A stretch of DNA of 64,000 nucleotides, from assembly GCA_008508345.1 (NCBI GenBank), contig QNGE01000837.1:62001-126000 (forward strand), written 5' to 3'. Under the pieces are notes generated by a model. That model had not been told where the DNA came from. It saw nothing but the letters and a program-made list of their open reading frames with translations, and did no database searches. Source of the DNA: Paragonimus westermani. Its lineage: Eukaryota; Platyhelminthes; Trematoda; Plagiorchiida; Troglotrematidae. Below are positions 23,865 to 37,949 of this stretch, piece after piece; positions within the stretch are counted from its first letter, which is position 1, and each line of letters opens with the position of its first letter. Made by a program: the position numbers and the translations under genes.

Positions 23865-23945
23865 ATTTAGGTGTTGCAGTGCTCGCCGAGCTTGGCATTT
23901 AGGTCGCAGTCAAATGCTAAGCTCAGTAAACATTGCGATTCCTAA
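23865..23945. repeat. Head-to-head pair of the motif found after the hammerhead-like hairpin
   Basis: On the minus strand 23905-23870 reads ACCTAAATGCCAAGCTCGGC followed by GAGCACTGCAACACC. Its first 20 bases equal 18513-18532 exactly. Immediately to the right, on the plus strand, GCAGTCAAATGCTAAGCTC (23906 onward) and AGTAAACATTGCGATTCC are a more diverged copy of 18511-18548. The hairpin itself (CTGATGA...GAAA) is not present at this place. Confidence 0.6.
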
Positions 23946-24080
23946 ACTCCCAATCCGAACTGTGAAATACACTACCACTGTTTCCAGCTACCGGAAACGA
24001 CTGAATCACCATACATAAACGCTCAGTCACATTCGCCAGTGGCTAACACACAGTGGTTAACAAGGTTAACTCATGAGAGT

Positions 24081-24105
24081 GTGGCCAGAGTTCAAGTTCC
24101 GACCG
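24081..24105 (+). repeat. B-box-like SINE trace
   Basis: GTGGCCAGAGTTCAAGTTCCGACC shares GTTCAAGTTCCGA with 29668-29680, and GAGTTCCGATC at 34207-34217 is similar. All resemble a pol III B box with one extra T-A shift. They are likely remnants of tRNA-derived SINEs; the A boxes are eroded or merged. Confidence 0.25.
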
Positions 24106-25175
24106 TGACAGAAGAACATACTGCCCACGAGCTCCATCAGTGGTGGGACTTGAGTCTAGTTTTTCTTTTTGAGAGAGAATGAATGGGAAGTCAATAAAAG
24201 TGCATCATCAGTAATCAGTAATGGGTAGTGTTCGCCTTATGAAAACAGAAAAATCTCATGCTATTCACTGCTGATTTCAAGTTAGGTGGCATGCCAAAAT
24301 AACCGAATGGTGAGGTCAGTGTGGGGTAGGAAAAGCTGGAATGTAAGTCGTAGATTCTTCGATGTGCTCACTATACTTCAGTAGAGACGTTCAACCCAGT
24401 CTAATTGCAAGATCACAGGCTTAGCCCACACGGTCTGTCAGCGAGAAGACACGTTGATTTTCCGAGTTAATCTACAAAAACGAGCAAAGCAGTAAAGCAA
24501 CACCTGTCAACACAACGGTGATAATGCCAACGTAAACAATGGTTACCAAAATATTTACGTACAAACCACTCAATTTAAATGTTTTAATCTGTCGAGGAGG
24601 TTCAACGTTTTAGGATATCAAGTAAAAATTCCAGTGTAGTCACAACACCTTCCTTAAATAGGATTGTGTAACCCGAACAAACATGTATCCCTTAGCTTTA
24701 ACTTCAATTGTAAATTCTGTCTCGTTTGGCTTTTTCGTTGTGTCCAGTGCATTCTGCTCACACAGCGTAAAACCCCAGCTTAATTTTCCTCCACGGAAGT
24801 AGAGGTGCACTACTTATGAAATCAAACAGGAACCGACCTCAATGCAACAACTTTTTTCGTCTTTTTGTAGCTGTAGGTTACACCACGCTGTAATGCGTGC
24901 GATCAAACGTGAACTGTACTAAACTTGCACAAATGTTGCAGCCCAGCAGATCGGAGTAGTGCTGATTAAGTGAATGGTTGAACTATTAAATAATGATACT
25001 TCAAGCCAACTTAGTGCTTTGAAAGCGCAGTGTTAACCAAAGAACTTCGAGATCAAATACACGTATGTGTTCGCTAGCGGGATACGACTATGACTATCTT
25101 TACCTTTAAACCTGGAAAACAGCTGCGTCGGTAATCAAATTTATTTTTCCGTTAAATCGCTCATTTTCCCCTCAG

Positions 25176-25218
25176 CATTTCTGTGCTCGTCATGAGCCAT
25201 TCTGTGCTCGTCACAAGC
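25176..25218 (+). repeat. Tandem duplication, ~22-bp unit
   Basis: CATTTCTGTGCTCGTCATGAGC is followed at once by CATTCTGTGCTCGTCACAAGC, a two-copy tandem repeat. Confidence 0.75.
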
Positions 25219-26220
25219 AAGTGGTCTCCCGGGAAATTAGCATTTGTCTGATTAACCAAGTTACACAGTTCGTTTCTGATTGACTCTCCAACGTTTCAAG
25301 CTGAATATTGCTCACTTAACACCGAATTTTAGGACTGCACCAGTAAGCACAGTCGAAGAACTTGTACTCCAAATAAACTGTCACTGGCCAGTTCACATAT
25401 AAAGTTCACGCGGTTTTTTACTACTTCGTAAACAAACAAACAGGAAGCCTGCACAGATGAGCAATTTGCCCCTTTCCAGTGAATCTAAGGATAATCGTGT
25501 CAAATATTCTGTTACCACGTAAACTTTCCAACTTGTTTACATCGAATGGAATATCGAAGTGTGAATTTCGTAACAACAGCAGTCGAAGGAATAGGTCCTA
25601 GAGGGGTTAGTTGAAATCTACTAAGAATTTTTTAGCCGGGTATTTCGAAGTATATTACGTATCGTTTATTTTGGACAACAAATTACACAGCTTAATTCAA
25701 AGGAAAGGCAGGCGGTAACACCAAAAGTTAAACAACAAAAGTTGTCAAAATACCGAGGAATTTGAAGCCAGCCGTCTGTCAAGTTTAGGGCGCTGCGCGG
25801 TTAGTAGCACTGAAGAACTGACAAGACATTCCACGAAAACAGCGACTGTTAATAATATCAGTCATCGAATGAAAGTTGTGTGTGTGATATTTTAATAAAA
25901 ACGTAACAAAACAAAAAAGAGTTTCCGAAAATCAAAAGTTTTTCAACAGTTTTCATAGCCAGGGTTCACGCATTAAGACGAGGAACTAACTTTCATAATG
26001 GGGCAACCGTCAGAAAGTGGAGACAGTCAACGCCAATTTCCCGTGCAAGTGTATGGTACGATTTTCAAGGAACTGAGAAGCGCAAGCAGGCATAAATCAT
26101 TGGCTATGTGTTTGACCAGTCCCAGATGGAGAACAATGTTTTGAGTAGATACACGATACCACTAGGTGATGATCACAAGTGAATAAGAAATACAGTCCAC
26201 GTTACAGCCTATGATATTAT

Positions 26221-26243
26221 ACATACATATATATACATCTATA
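26221..26243 (+). repeat. AT/ACAT microsatellite trace
   Basis: ACATACATATATATACATCT and flanking bases form a short impure dinucleotide/tetranucleotide tract; a similar tract occurs at 33025-33041. Confidence 0.6.
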
Positions 26244-29200
26244 ATTTACCGTGTCGAAAACACTCAGAATAGACATTGTTCGAGCCGAGTTGCAAAATTC
26301 CGGCATGCGAACTGAGGACAGGGAAGTTGCCAGCGTATATTCTAACGATCAGTTAATACCTTATGGAACTAACCTGATGACGCTGGATATAGGGTAGTGG
26401 ATCTCACATCGATGAGAGATGAGGGGTTATTCAATTTCTGAAATACCTGATGGAAATGCATTCAGTGTGAACTGGACAACCCCCCATTCATCAGAAAGAG
26501 GTTGACATATTCGGCCAGGACATCGGATTTACGCGTTCCAAATATCTGAGCAACAGCTTACCCAGTCGTGGAACGGTTTTTTCGATGCAACTCCAGGTAC
26601 AGAATGCATCTTTATCCGTAATCTTGTCCACCGGGGACTTGTCCGGTGGCCGAATCGTGACAGATAGGCGCATATCCATGCACTGTACGGCTGACGATAA
26701 GTTGGATCAGAGTCCTTTGTATTTATCTGGGAAACTTCAGTAATTCTTGTAGACAGCCGTCTTTTTTTACATCAGGAACTGTGAAACCTGAACCATTCCT
26801 TCTCTGGTGATACACTGTCCGAATATTTGTATAACTGATCACCGTCTTTTGCTTTCTGGTTGTGTGCGTTCTTCTCGCGACAAGACCACGTCGCCGAGTG
26901 ACCAATCGTCAGGTGTACGGATAGGTTTGAAAGTCTTGCATGTTTAATAATGATTTTGATTGTTTCATGGCGATGTTGTGTGCATGAAGATCTGAGGCGT
27001 TTAGGAACTGTCCTTTTTACTGGTGGATGCCAGCGTGGAGTTGCTGGCAGAATTTTCATTTTCCAACACTTGAATTAAAACCAGGTAAAGTGGCTGACTC
27101 TTTCTGAGGTTGCAGAACCCATGACCAACCGCGTTTTGTACTGACGGTGTTCAGTCAGCACCACGAGGAGGTGGTTCAGCGCGCTGTTACCACTACCACG
27201 ATTATTTTAGTTGCAACATATCGCCCTGTATAAAGTTTAAGTTGTTGCGCTGACAATACCCAAGCTACCATAAGTGGTCAATGCGTATTTGATGGAAAAT
27301 TTGTCTGTTTGTAGAATGATAAGCGAATTTTACGAAAACCTTGTTGTTTTCTGCGGATTTTATGAGGCTGTGTTCGTAAAATATCGTACGGTTTGTATCA
27401 AACCCTTCAAAAGTGAGCGGATCTTGACAAGCCACCAAATAGCTTTCCCTGGGCACAACATAGTGGTTTAATATTGTGAATGTTAACAAACATAAAATGA
27501 TGCAACGTTTGCACTTGTGGCTTTCAGTCCAACAGGAATATTGTGTTTGCCGGAGGGGGATGGTTTTGCTTCTTAAGAATATGTGGCGTCATTGAATGTG
27601 AAAGCTCCCTGCTGTTAATTGTACCTGTGATGTCATGCACTTCTGTGTCGTTTTATCCAGTCAGTTGGAGGCTATACTCCATGCTACTGGTTTGCAACTG
27701 GTATTCAACGATGCTTAGCTGACAGGTCCTAAAGACGCGTAGGCACTAAGAAATAACCTTCGTGTTACCAGAATACCACTCACAATTGATGTAGCTTTCG
27801 CGTTCTGACCGACATTTCAGTCGGTTCTCTTAAAAAGAGGTGCCAGACTATATGCTACTTAACAGCTAATGCGAGTAAGCATTTAGTTCTGTTTATTTGG
27901 TTGTGCCTACCGTAAAGTGATGCTTGGTGAAAACCTACGAGACAATGTTAATGTCGGTCACACCAAGGCTACGCATTGTGCGAATAGAACATCAGTCTCC
28001 TCTTTATGTCCGAAAGGTACTGGGTGTATTTTTAATACAACTGTAGGAGTTTCGAACAGCTGTCGGAAATATTCTGTTGATGCCATTCAAACCCTTTTTG
28101 TTTATTGGACGACGTATTACGCGCCAAATTCTGAAATTCGATGAGCCTGTTGGGAAACCATTTCATAAAAATTTTAAACTTCCCAATATGATTTCTGTCA
28201 TCGTGGGAATTAAAAAGAACACTTAAGATACTACATGTAAAGATCAAATTTTATATCATCCTACTCAAACACAGACGCTACTTTATAGAACAGGGCAAGT
28301 CAAACTGAAGTGATTACCATAAAAAGTGATTGCGCGTTCAGTAACGACACTTTGGAAATTCATGTTGTAGTGTATAGAGACTCAAGCGAAAAATTTAGTT
28401 GACGGCAACAAGCGTTAGTGGCTGAAATTTATGCAGCATATCAGTGGGCAAAATGAATCTGGTAGAACAGAGATATTAATACCAGAATATACGAAAGAAC
28501 TTGAATACACGTTCACACGGAGGAGCGTAGGTACTTTAATTTGGGCCTACCAGTTTCTGTCAAAGATGATACTCATTCCTTAATTTGGAACATCATTTTC
28601 CCGTCAGGAGTGTGAATGTAGCAAACAGCAAGGTGACGTTGACCGATATACGTCGTGGCAAATTCTGATACACCTTTAGGAATGCGTACAACAAACCATT
28701 CTTATACAGAAACTTGAACATTTTTTGTCACAACAATTAACAAAGTGTACAAAGTTTATTAACTTACGCAAATTAACTACATGCAAATGTGCCGTTTAAA
28801 ATGAAAAGATAAGATACATACAGAACACGTATTAAGACAAGCGCACTTTGTTCTGTTCAAGGTCTCCGCCGTAAGAGTATTTGAATAGGTCACTGTCTGT
28901 AGTTTCATGGAACCGTGCATCGACTGTGAAAAGCTTTGCTGCGTAGGCTGTTCAGCTAAGTCAGGTGCGTTTTTACGTAGGTTACCGTCGGGGAACAATA
29001 AGCCACTTTGGAAAATACAACATGGCTGGCCTCCTTCGATGAGCTAAACATGACGAGTTTTACACTTGTGTGAGCTCGTCAGTACAACACACGACTGCCA
29101 AACTCCTATCAGCGTTCTCACAATGCAACCCTATTAACCAGCTTGTTGTTGATAATACATTAGGCACGACGGAAATGTACCACGCGAACGTTCAACCACG

Positions 29201-29648
29201 TATGTCCACGAATAATATTAGGGTTGGTCTATTGTCTCCAGGAGGGACACAGAACGGCACACCCTACATCTATCATGGACTTCAGTTGAGATCGAGAAAT
29301 CATTGAAATTACTAAGCAACACTGATTTAGATGAGATATAATTACGAAAACTGGAATCCAGCTGAATTCAAGCCAAAAGAAGAAACGATCTGTCCGAAAG
29401 CAGCAAGAACTTTAACAGCTGGGTTAAGACGGTATGTCAGAAGGTCGTAAATTCCACATCAGGGGTTAATCGTCTACCGAGACTTTTCACAAATACTTCG
29501 CTTTCAGACTATTGGATACGCATGACTGCTTGTTAACAATATAGCCTCAATGCTTAACAATTCAATTATTGGTTTCAGGGTGAACTGGCTCCAGGGTAAT
29601 CAGTTTTCTGGATTATTTGGTGGACTCCATACATGATAGTGTAATGGG

Positions 29649-29682
29649 TGGTTGGCCGAGTCCAAGTGTTCAAGTTCCGAGC
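29649..29682 (+). repeat. tRNA-like SINE trace
   Basis: TGGTTGGCCGAGTCCAAG (A-box-like, tRNA-Leu/Ser form) lies directly next to GTTCAAGTTCCGAGC (B-box-like). The normal spacer is missing, so this is a deleted tRNA-derived head. Confidence 0.3.
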
Positions 29683-32600
29683 TGTCTGCATGTCTTCGTA
29701 TTATAAGTAGCGAAGTGTTTGCCGCATTTAGATATGCTGTTTTTGTCGATAGCGCAAATTCAATCGAGTCGGCTAATTATAAATTCCGGGTCACCTCTAA
29801 ATTAGTAAAACTACCAGGCTGATCGTTAGTGACAACAAAAGAAAGCAGTTAGTTGAAATAATTTGGCTATTGCTCACAGTCTGCCCCAACATTTGCACGG
29901 AGTTTTCAAGCGGCCTGTTTTTGAAAGAAGCATTTAACTCATGTTCTTATTCTAGTGTGTCCCACTAGAAATACAGGTAACCCTGTTACCGTCTTTAGTT
30001 AAAACAACCACTATTTTCAAATGTGGTAGGTTAGTGACAAATTAGCACAACTGACATACACGATCATCAGTGCGGTGAAAGCAAAAGGTAACGCTTAATC
30101 TTACTTGTCTTACGGTTGTTTTTGATAATTCTAATCAGTCGTTTAACGCCAAAAGCCATAATCACGCTATTCTATGCAGAACGCGTTTCCGAGGCACCCA
30201 ATCAAAGTCGTATGAGTAGACGAGACAAACAGAGGTAGTTACATCATGGATTTGACTAATATCCAGTACCAAAATTACAGTTTAACCTGTCTGTCGAAGT
30301 AGGGGTTTTTTGAGGTGGGAAGCATTCTTTCCCAACAACTTCCAGGAGTAGACTTATGTTTCAGTCAGCTTTTTTGTGGCATCTGAGTCCGGCAATTCGG
30401 AATAGTTCGATATACTACGACATACCGAAGGGAAATTAGTAATTAGCCCAGTGAAGATTGGACTTGGAAAGTTTTGACAAAATTCTACTATGTCGTTACT
30501 AGATACGGAACTATTAATACAAGTTTCGGTGTGAATCGGCTCATTAGCAAGATGCAGATGAACAAAACTTTGGCACACGATTTTTCTAAGCACACGTTTT
30601 GAACAGTTTGACTTATCTGCTTAACCTTTTTGTGAACGCTCACAACGAATAGAGAAAAACGTGTTCAACTGTTACTTTAAAGAATCTAGGTTGACTCTGT
30701 TCCCATGTAGTGCATTGAATGGCTGAAACGTGTTGCAAAATTTCATGGTCAGATTTGTACGGATGTAACAATTAGTGTTATCACATCAGTATTGAAGACT
30801 GTTTCGCCTTCTGTGTAATTGTATACCCAAACAAAAACCGGACGATTTATTCGAAAAGACTAAACACAAACATATGCCTCGTGTATTTAAGGTTCATGTG
30901 GAATAATGAAAATACTTTCAACTCGTTTAATTGTAGAAGTTTTCTCTGTGCAGACAGTACTGTGCACGTGACTGACCCGATCGAGTTTATCCAATTTCTA
31001 TATGAGAAGAGAGCTCAACAGGACTAATTTTTCAACGTAATATCGTAAGATGGTTGTTTCACATGAAAAGACGAACTCAGAATATCGCATGAAGTCTGAG
31101 ACTTGGGACAAGTTTTTGGGAACATTTTTATTTAAAAACTACAAAATGATTCAAACTACATCGGACGCACAACGAAACTAAATAATTTCCTCCAACGTTA
31201 CCTGGGAACTGATGAATTTATTTGCCTTCTCAACGTGATACGAGTTGAATTTTATTTTTCTCACTGTCTTGTTGGCCTCTTGTGATACGCTGACCACTGT
31301 TAAGAGAAAAGAATCATGGACTCCAGAAAACTCGTATTTTGGAATTTCCGTCAGACTGAGCACTCATCATTCCATCTATAAAGTGATGTAACACAACTTA
31401 TGTACATATTTTGTTCCTACGCAAGACGGCTCCTCTCGTTCCACGGTTTTGTCACTCAGTCGATTTCCAACCGGGGCATAATTACATTCAGAGAATTTAT
31501 CGCAAACGTTTGTGCGAGGTGAATGGACCACATGACAACCTTGCCAAAGTAAGCCGAACGTTTAATTACAAATCCGACATGATCTACATCATCATTTGCG
31601 TGTACAATATCACAATTATTTTTCCTATGCTGCAAAGCAACATGTGAAACACATGGGAAAGAATAATATTACTCTATCTATTAGGGCGCACACTTCAAGT
31701 GTTGGATTTCGTTGATACTGGAACAATTTTATGACACCAGCAACTATATAGATAAAGTCTCTCCGCGAAAAGTTATACACAGCCTCTTCTTTGAAATCGA
31801 AACACAATTTTGACGTCAAAATTAAAGCACTTGGTTGACGCTTCTGGTTGGAGTACGAAGTCATCATCAACTTATCACCAAACACATTCTAAAAACCAAA
31901 ATGTTATCGGCAAAGTCACTCTCTCTAGTGCATCCAATATCAGATAAGATAGTTCCAAGTTACTTGGAGACAATAACTGACGAGTCACAAGATTATTCAA
32001 GAACATCTAGACTGCATTAATAATAAGTAGCTTGGCAGGTCGGGCCTCATCTAAAATCTAGATTCTTTAATTCTGCAGCGTCGTCCGGATGTTCTGTCTT
32101 CTCGATCACTTTTCAGAAAGCATTGCTGGTATTCCAAGTCTTTGTAGTTGAAACCTATTCCTCTGCAAGCTTCTCTATTCTTGCGGCATTCAACATGTCT
32201 CTCTTACTCGATTGCAAATAGTTTTTCTCCGTCAAATGCAGTGCTGAGCAATAATACAGCAGCCTTGCGGTCTTTTAATTCTGCAATATTCATGCAAAAA
32301 TCACTTCTGATTGCCAGACCCCCAGGTTACGCATTTCGCCTCCTTCTATGACAAAGACAAGACGTGCTTGCTGATCGAGATTAGCCATGAACCGCTGCTG
32401 CTAAGATGAAGAACACTTAATCCGCTCTCAAATTCAAAGGTGTGAAGTTGTTGGAACTTATGGATACCGTAGGGATTTTGGTCTCCCAATGAATACGTGC
32501 AGTCTGCATTGCTTTGTGGCAATCTGTGAGCTACAATCGGATAATTTAGTCAAGTTTCAATGAATTTTACCTGTTCCCTTGCTGATTTCTCGAATGCACT

Positions 32601-35600
32601 GTTGGTAATGTCTTAGAAGTTCTAAGTAGGGGAAGTCTTCAACTGCTCAATTAAGTTTGGTTGAGATCTTGGTGTTCAAAATACACTAGCATCTTTCCGC
32701 AACCGGCATATAATTTGGTAAACAGATTATCTACCTTTGAACATGTAAAGAAATGCTACCTGAGAATGTAGACGGCCGACGGCCTGATGGGAGCTCGTCT
32801 GTCGTGTTTTACCACTGTTGCTTGAATGAGCGTTCAAGAGGTCAACAGGTCCAGTTACCGACGAGAACATACATTGTTCATTTTTCTGGTTGTCCCAGAT
32901 TTCCAGTGGAATGTATGTGTACATAAACATATTGCATTGAAAATCCAGGGCAAATACAGAAAATATCAGTTCCAGCGTATATATACAGGCATGATGATAT
33001 CGTGGACTTATACATCAAACTCGTGGATATATATATGTATGTAAAACCCAGGCATTTGGTAAATGTCAATTCACCCTATGGCCGTGTCAATTTGGAAGTT
33101 CAACGTTGGCCTCTGTTTTGACACAATTAGCATGCAATTACAAGCAAGGAGCACACAGATTCTCTGCAAGCCATATTTAGACTCAATCTCAGTCGTAACC
33201 GTTAACATGAACTCACCATTTTAACAAAGTAAAGTTTTAAGTTGTGAGATTACTTGCGACAAACTATGCGCACTCTGCTGATGTACCGTACAACAAGGTT
33301 TCCATTGCAGAAGCTCCGTGACTAAATAATACCGTTCCTTACCTGAAGTGATTCTTTATAGGAGAGTTCTTTCTGGGAATTGATCAGTGTATGAAATTTT
33401 GGAACTAGGGAAATAAAAAAATGACGTTGCTATTACCAAGGCGTTGAAATGGTAAGGTGTACACTCCACCAAATTTTTTTAAAAAAGGATATGCTTGCGA
33501 AAGAAAACTATGGATCAAAATTCAATGGCGTTATTTACAAAGCTTCTTAACAGTCGATAATAGGGTATTAATCAATACTACTTGGAATTTGCGGTTGGTC
33601 TGTAAAAGTCAGTCATAGCTAGGCTATTGTGTACACGGAGTTGTACGCTTGGAGTAGCCGGAAACGTGAAGGTTTTTCCGGTGTACATTGCCTAATCCAA
33701 TTTCAACTAATGTTGTCTGAATGTCGGCAGAGATGGCGCCAGGTATTTCTCACCGTAATTCTGCTTCATGCAAATCTTCCGGTCACTCCGGCCTTTTGTA
33801 CACGCCTCTGGCGATACCTATCAATCCTTCCATTTTATTGCCGCCAATGACAGCTTTCGTAATGTACACTCTGTGGAAAACAAGACATAAAAATCTGATG
33901 AAAAAGTAACCTTAAATGTCTTCCTGTCAACCATTGCTACTTTTCAATGACAACAACAACGCTAGTTTAAGATATCAGTCCGACGAATCTGGCTCATAGC
34001 ATCGCTGATGCGTCTACCATGCGCTAAACAATGATGTATGCAGAGCAGACCACTGCTGATAGCGAACAAACGCAATAGGACAAAATATGCTTTAGTTCAT
34101 GAGTGGAGTAGGCGTAGACTGAACATCGCCAATACTGGACAGCAGATTTTGGACTCACGTTCATTTTATTTGATGTATGTCCCCTTCGAACTAGAGTACT
34201 GGACTCGAGTTCCGATCACGTTACGGCAGCAATATGACCTGGATGTATACTCTGGACGATATTTTCACGAGGCTACCATGCTTATTAGTGTAACAGTGAA
34301 TCCACGTTACACACGACCGTATTGTTCTATCCAAACGCAGATTTTCACTTGTCTGTGATTAACGCTGACACTGAGAATGTTCCAAACTAAAACCCTGTCG
34401 AAAAAGATTTTGTTGTGAATATAGTTCACGCAGTTTTGTTTGCCACATCAGTCTGTAATACAATGAAACCACACACCTGCAGAAAATTTACCGCACAGAC
34501 GGAAAACATAAGGCATTGCATCAAGGGAACTCAAAGTGAGAAGTAACTTCCACAGAAACTTGATATACTGTTAGGTGAAACATAGTTGTGTTGGATTAGA
34601 GTGAGTTGAATAAATAGGTGCGATGTAATTAACTGTTTGCAAGTGTGTTCTTATTGGATAGCTGAGAATTATTTAAGTAATTTTCACATTTTCGGCAGCA
34701 AATATAATTGAACGGAAAATTTCCGACAGTTTTCAACCATTTTATTCCTATTCATATGACTGAAGTTGAACATCAAGCAAAAAATGTTCAGGCTTTTCGA
34801 GGGGTCCATCAGATGTCGATTGAACCATCAAGGACAGTCCAAATGAACTCACTGCGTCCAACTGAGGCTGTCGGAATCCTAGTGCTTTTACAGACATCGT
34901 GACTACTGTGACACCATATTGACTAGATCAATGATTGACTTGTGTGTTTTAGCCACTGGATAAACGTGATAAAATAACAATTAATCCGTTGCCAACCATT
35001 TAACCGGTAACTTGGATTATGTGTAATAAGTATGATTAAAATCTCTATCTAATTCTATTGGCCATTCGGTGACTTGTATGTTCTGAAGGAGATTTATGAA
35101 AAGCAATATCGCCCACATATTTTACTCACAGTTTTATGAGCTCATTTCTTCGGTTTGCCACGAGTGATATGAGATCTCTGGTAGTTCCCAATCAGCAAGA
35201 GTTCGAGGGGTTTAGCGTGTACCGGACCAAATACTTTACTTGTTAGAGACGGTAGTAAATGTGTGCACTTTTTAGAGTATTATAAGTTACCACATGACAC
35301 TGCACTTTTGTCTAATAAAGTAGGCTGTTAGTTTGCATACCATTTTCGGATTTCCCAAATGAATTTTGAGAATAAGTGTACGAGGACCAACTTTTTCATC
35401 CAATTGCTGTGATATTTAACTACAGCTGCGATGTGAACTGGTCCTTCAAAAAAATGAAGCAGGCCGACTTAAAGTACGAGTATAACTTTTTATTTTAAAC
35501 CACTATCCAATCTAGCGTACATTGTAAGTCTCGAAAAATAAATACTACGCAAGCTGACCCAGGTCGACATATTTTAGCAACAGGGTTCGCTCCTAAACAG

Positions 35601-37949
35601 AAATCGGTGAACCAATTTACTCGGTGACGCTGGGTTGCTAGTTAGAGGCTAGCAGAACATTTCACCAACGCCCGTAAGAGATAATCATAGTAACACAGTG
35701 AAACAGCTAGCCATTCTATGACGAATTTCTGTGGTGTCCGTAAGCAACACTCGCCACAAAAAATTTCCGTTTTCTCTGAAGTATAATTCGGTTTAATAGT
35801 TTTGTACTCCACTATGCAACTGACGATAATGTGTTTTTCATCCATATAGATTTTGCTTATTACTATTGGCTGCACAGTACTTAAATTGCACCGACCGTAC
35901 AAACCCTCCATTCGTTTCTATCCTAAGCTCTCTTCCGGATGCTACCCTGTTTGCTCACGATGGTGTTTCACTGCACGTCTACCGTTACCTCCTTGGTACA
36001 AGACGAATGGCTACACAGGTACACATAGAGCTCTCTGAAAATGTCGAACTGGTTGCCAGAATGTTGTAACGATTTTCGGAATCAGCTACTTGGCATGGAG
36101 AGTTGAGTGCATGTATTTATTCTTGTCGTTTTTAGTCTTTGCCTGGTAGACATACTTTGAGTCATCAGGCAGAAGATATGTCCTTGTGCGGTTTAACTTC
36201 TTCAATTGTTGGAACTGAATACTTTGAATCTTAGTGGCTCAGGCGACACTATGGTACGAACATAGACTTAAGCCTTTATCGAGATTCGGATGACTCTTAC
36301 TGAACTATAGCGATGATGGAACCGGTTTCTGCAAAACTGAACGTGCAATTAGGGAACTAGTCTACAAAATTAATGGAAAATACAGCGCCGGAACACAGTT
36401 CTGCCATGAAACTAGCAATGGTAATCAGTTTTCATATGTTCGGTTGCTGAACCTATTGGAAACAGCGAGTGAAAATTAAGTCGCTGAACGTAGGATGGAA
36501 TTTCACGATCACCAAAGGATTCGGATCTCTTGCCGAAAGATGGGCCGCCACCACTGTTCATTTCACTATTCATACGTGTGTCAGATTTGAACGTAGCCAG
36601 GGTTATCTGTATGACTTCACCACGTCTTCCTCGTCAGCATGATAAACACCGATCTTTAGAAACAGAAATGAAAAAACAGTTGACGGTATGATATATTGTC
36701 TGGTGAACCACGATTCGTCCCACCAGATACGTACTGCAGTGTTGGTTTTCATATGGTGAATCAAAGAATATCGATTTGTCTGTGTTCACACCGCTTAGTC
36801 TAATTGTTTGCTCTACTGCTGCGTAATGTGATAATTGAGAACGCCTGATATTCGTGCGAACCTAGCTGTAGGTTGGCGTTGGTTGTTGGGTTATTATGTA
36901 CAAAACCTGTGTGATCTGAGCAAAATATCGGCATTCTGTCTTGTTCTGTCGGAATCAAGAGGTTTAGAGCCGCCCTAATTTACTACGCCTAACGGTAGAT
37001 TTTTAGTTTCCGTATCTGTGTTCATGTTTAGCTATGCATGCCTTTCTGGCAGATGTGCTTGCCTATCGGTTGGTTAGTGCAGATTTTGCTTCAAATTCGT
37101 CGCCACTACCTTGAAATGTGTAGTGCTTTGCATAGAGTAGATGATGCTTTTCTGAGTGGTTTTTATGCCGCTATTTGCCAAGTCAGTGTTGTTTTGGGAG
37201 TGTTTACGGAATCACTTGTTTCACACTATTTAGGCGGTCTTCCCGGGATGCAAATTCAATTTGTCATGAGGTGCATTCCAGTGGCTACTCTGTGTTCTTG
37301 CTTGTCTGACCCATTTAGGTACCAGTTATCATCACTGATCTCAGGGTAGGAGAAGTTCAAATAATTTTTCCCTAAAATAACATAGAAATATATGGCTTTG
37401 TAAGTCGTTCCTGCTGCGCTTCCTTACAAAAATCGCGGTCGAACAACACATAGGAACAGTATCGCGTCATACCTATCGGCCCCCTTCTTTTAAAACATAT
37501 CCTGTTTGGTCATTATACAAGCCTAACCGCTGTGGAAAACAAGGGACCTCTGCGTGGCTTGCTTATTATTGATAGAGTCCTCAATGGAAAGAATTCCGGC
37601 TGATACGACTAGTAAACATGTATAACCTAATCGCTGACGGTGGAACAAGGTGGGCATGTAATGAATTTGTATGAAAAATAGAGTATGAGTTTGTGTTGAG
37701 AAGTAGTATCGGGCGGTAAAACGTGAGAATTAGGCGAAAGTAAGTGACAAAATCATTTGTGGTTAGCATTATCTTCATGCGAATGAACATGATGAGGCCG
37801 AGTGCATGGAACGGGATACAGGGTACCTCGATTGGAGGGTCGTTCACATGCAGCGAGCTGCTGTGTTCCGTCTTGCTTTTGTTCGGCCGGTTGCTCCCCG
37901 TTGTTTCACGTGTGCATGGGATGAGCCACATGTGTGTTGCGTTAGTGTG

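Larger units (their letters stand above)
23946..37949. other. 14 kb nearly devoid of recognisable features
   Basis: No frame here shows a domain I can name. The longest are 106 codons (34038-34358 plus), 103 codons (37038-37349 plus) and 95 codons (27059-26772 minus). Small items are listed separately: B-box-like motifs near 24.09, 29.67 and 34.21 kb, a short tandem duplication at 25.18 kb and AT microsatellite traces. Base composition is AT-rich and even. It may be intergenic or intronic sequence of a large-genome animal. Confidence 0.3.

Noticed and set aside
36660..36790. Minus-strand IWWDESWFT, like a transposase DES block
   Set aside because: No other transposase block in frame on either side; a single short match.
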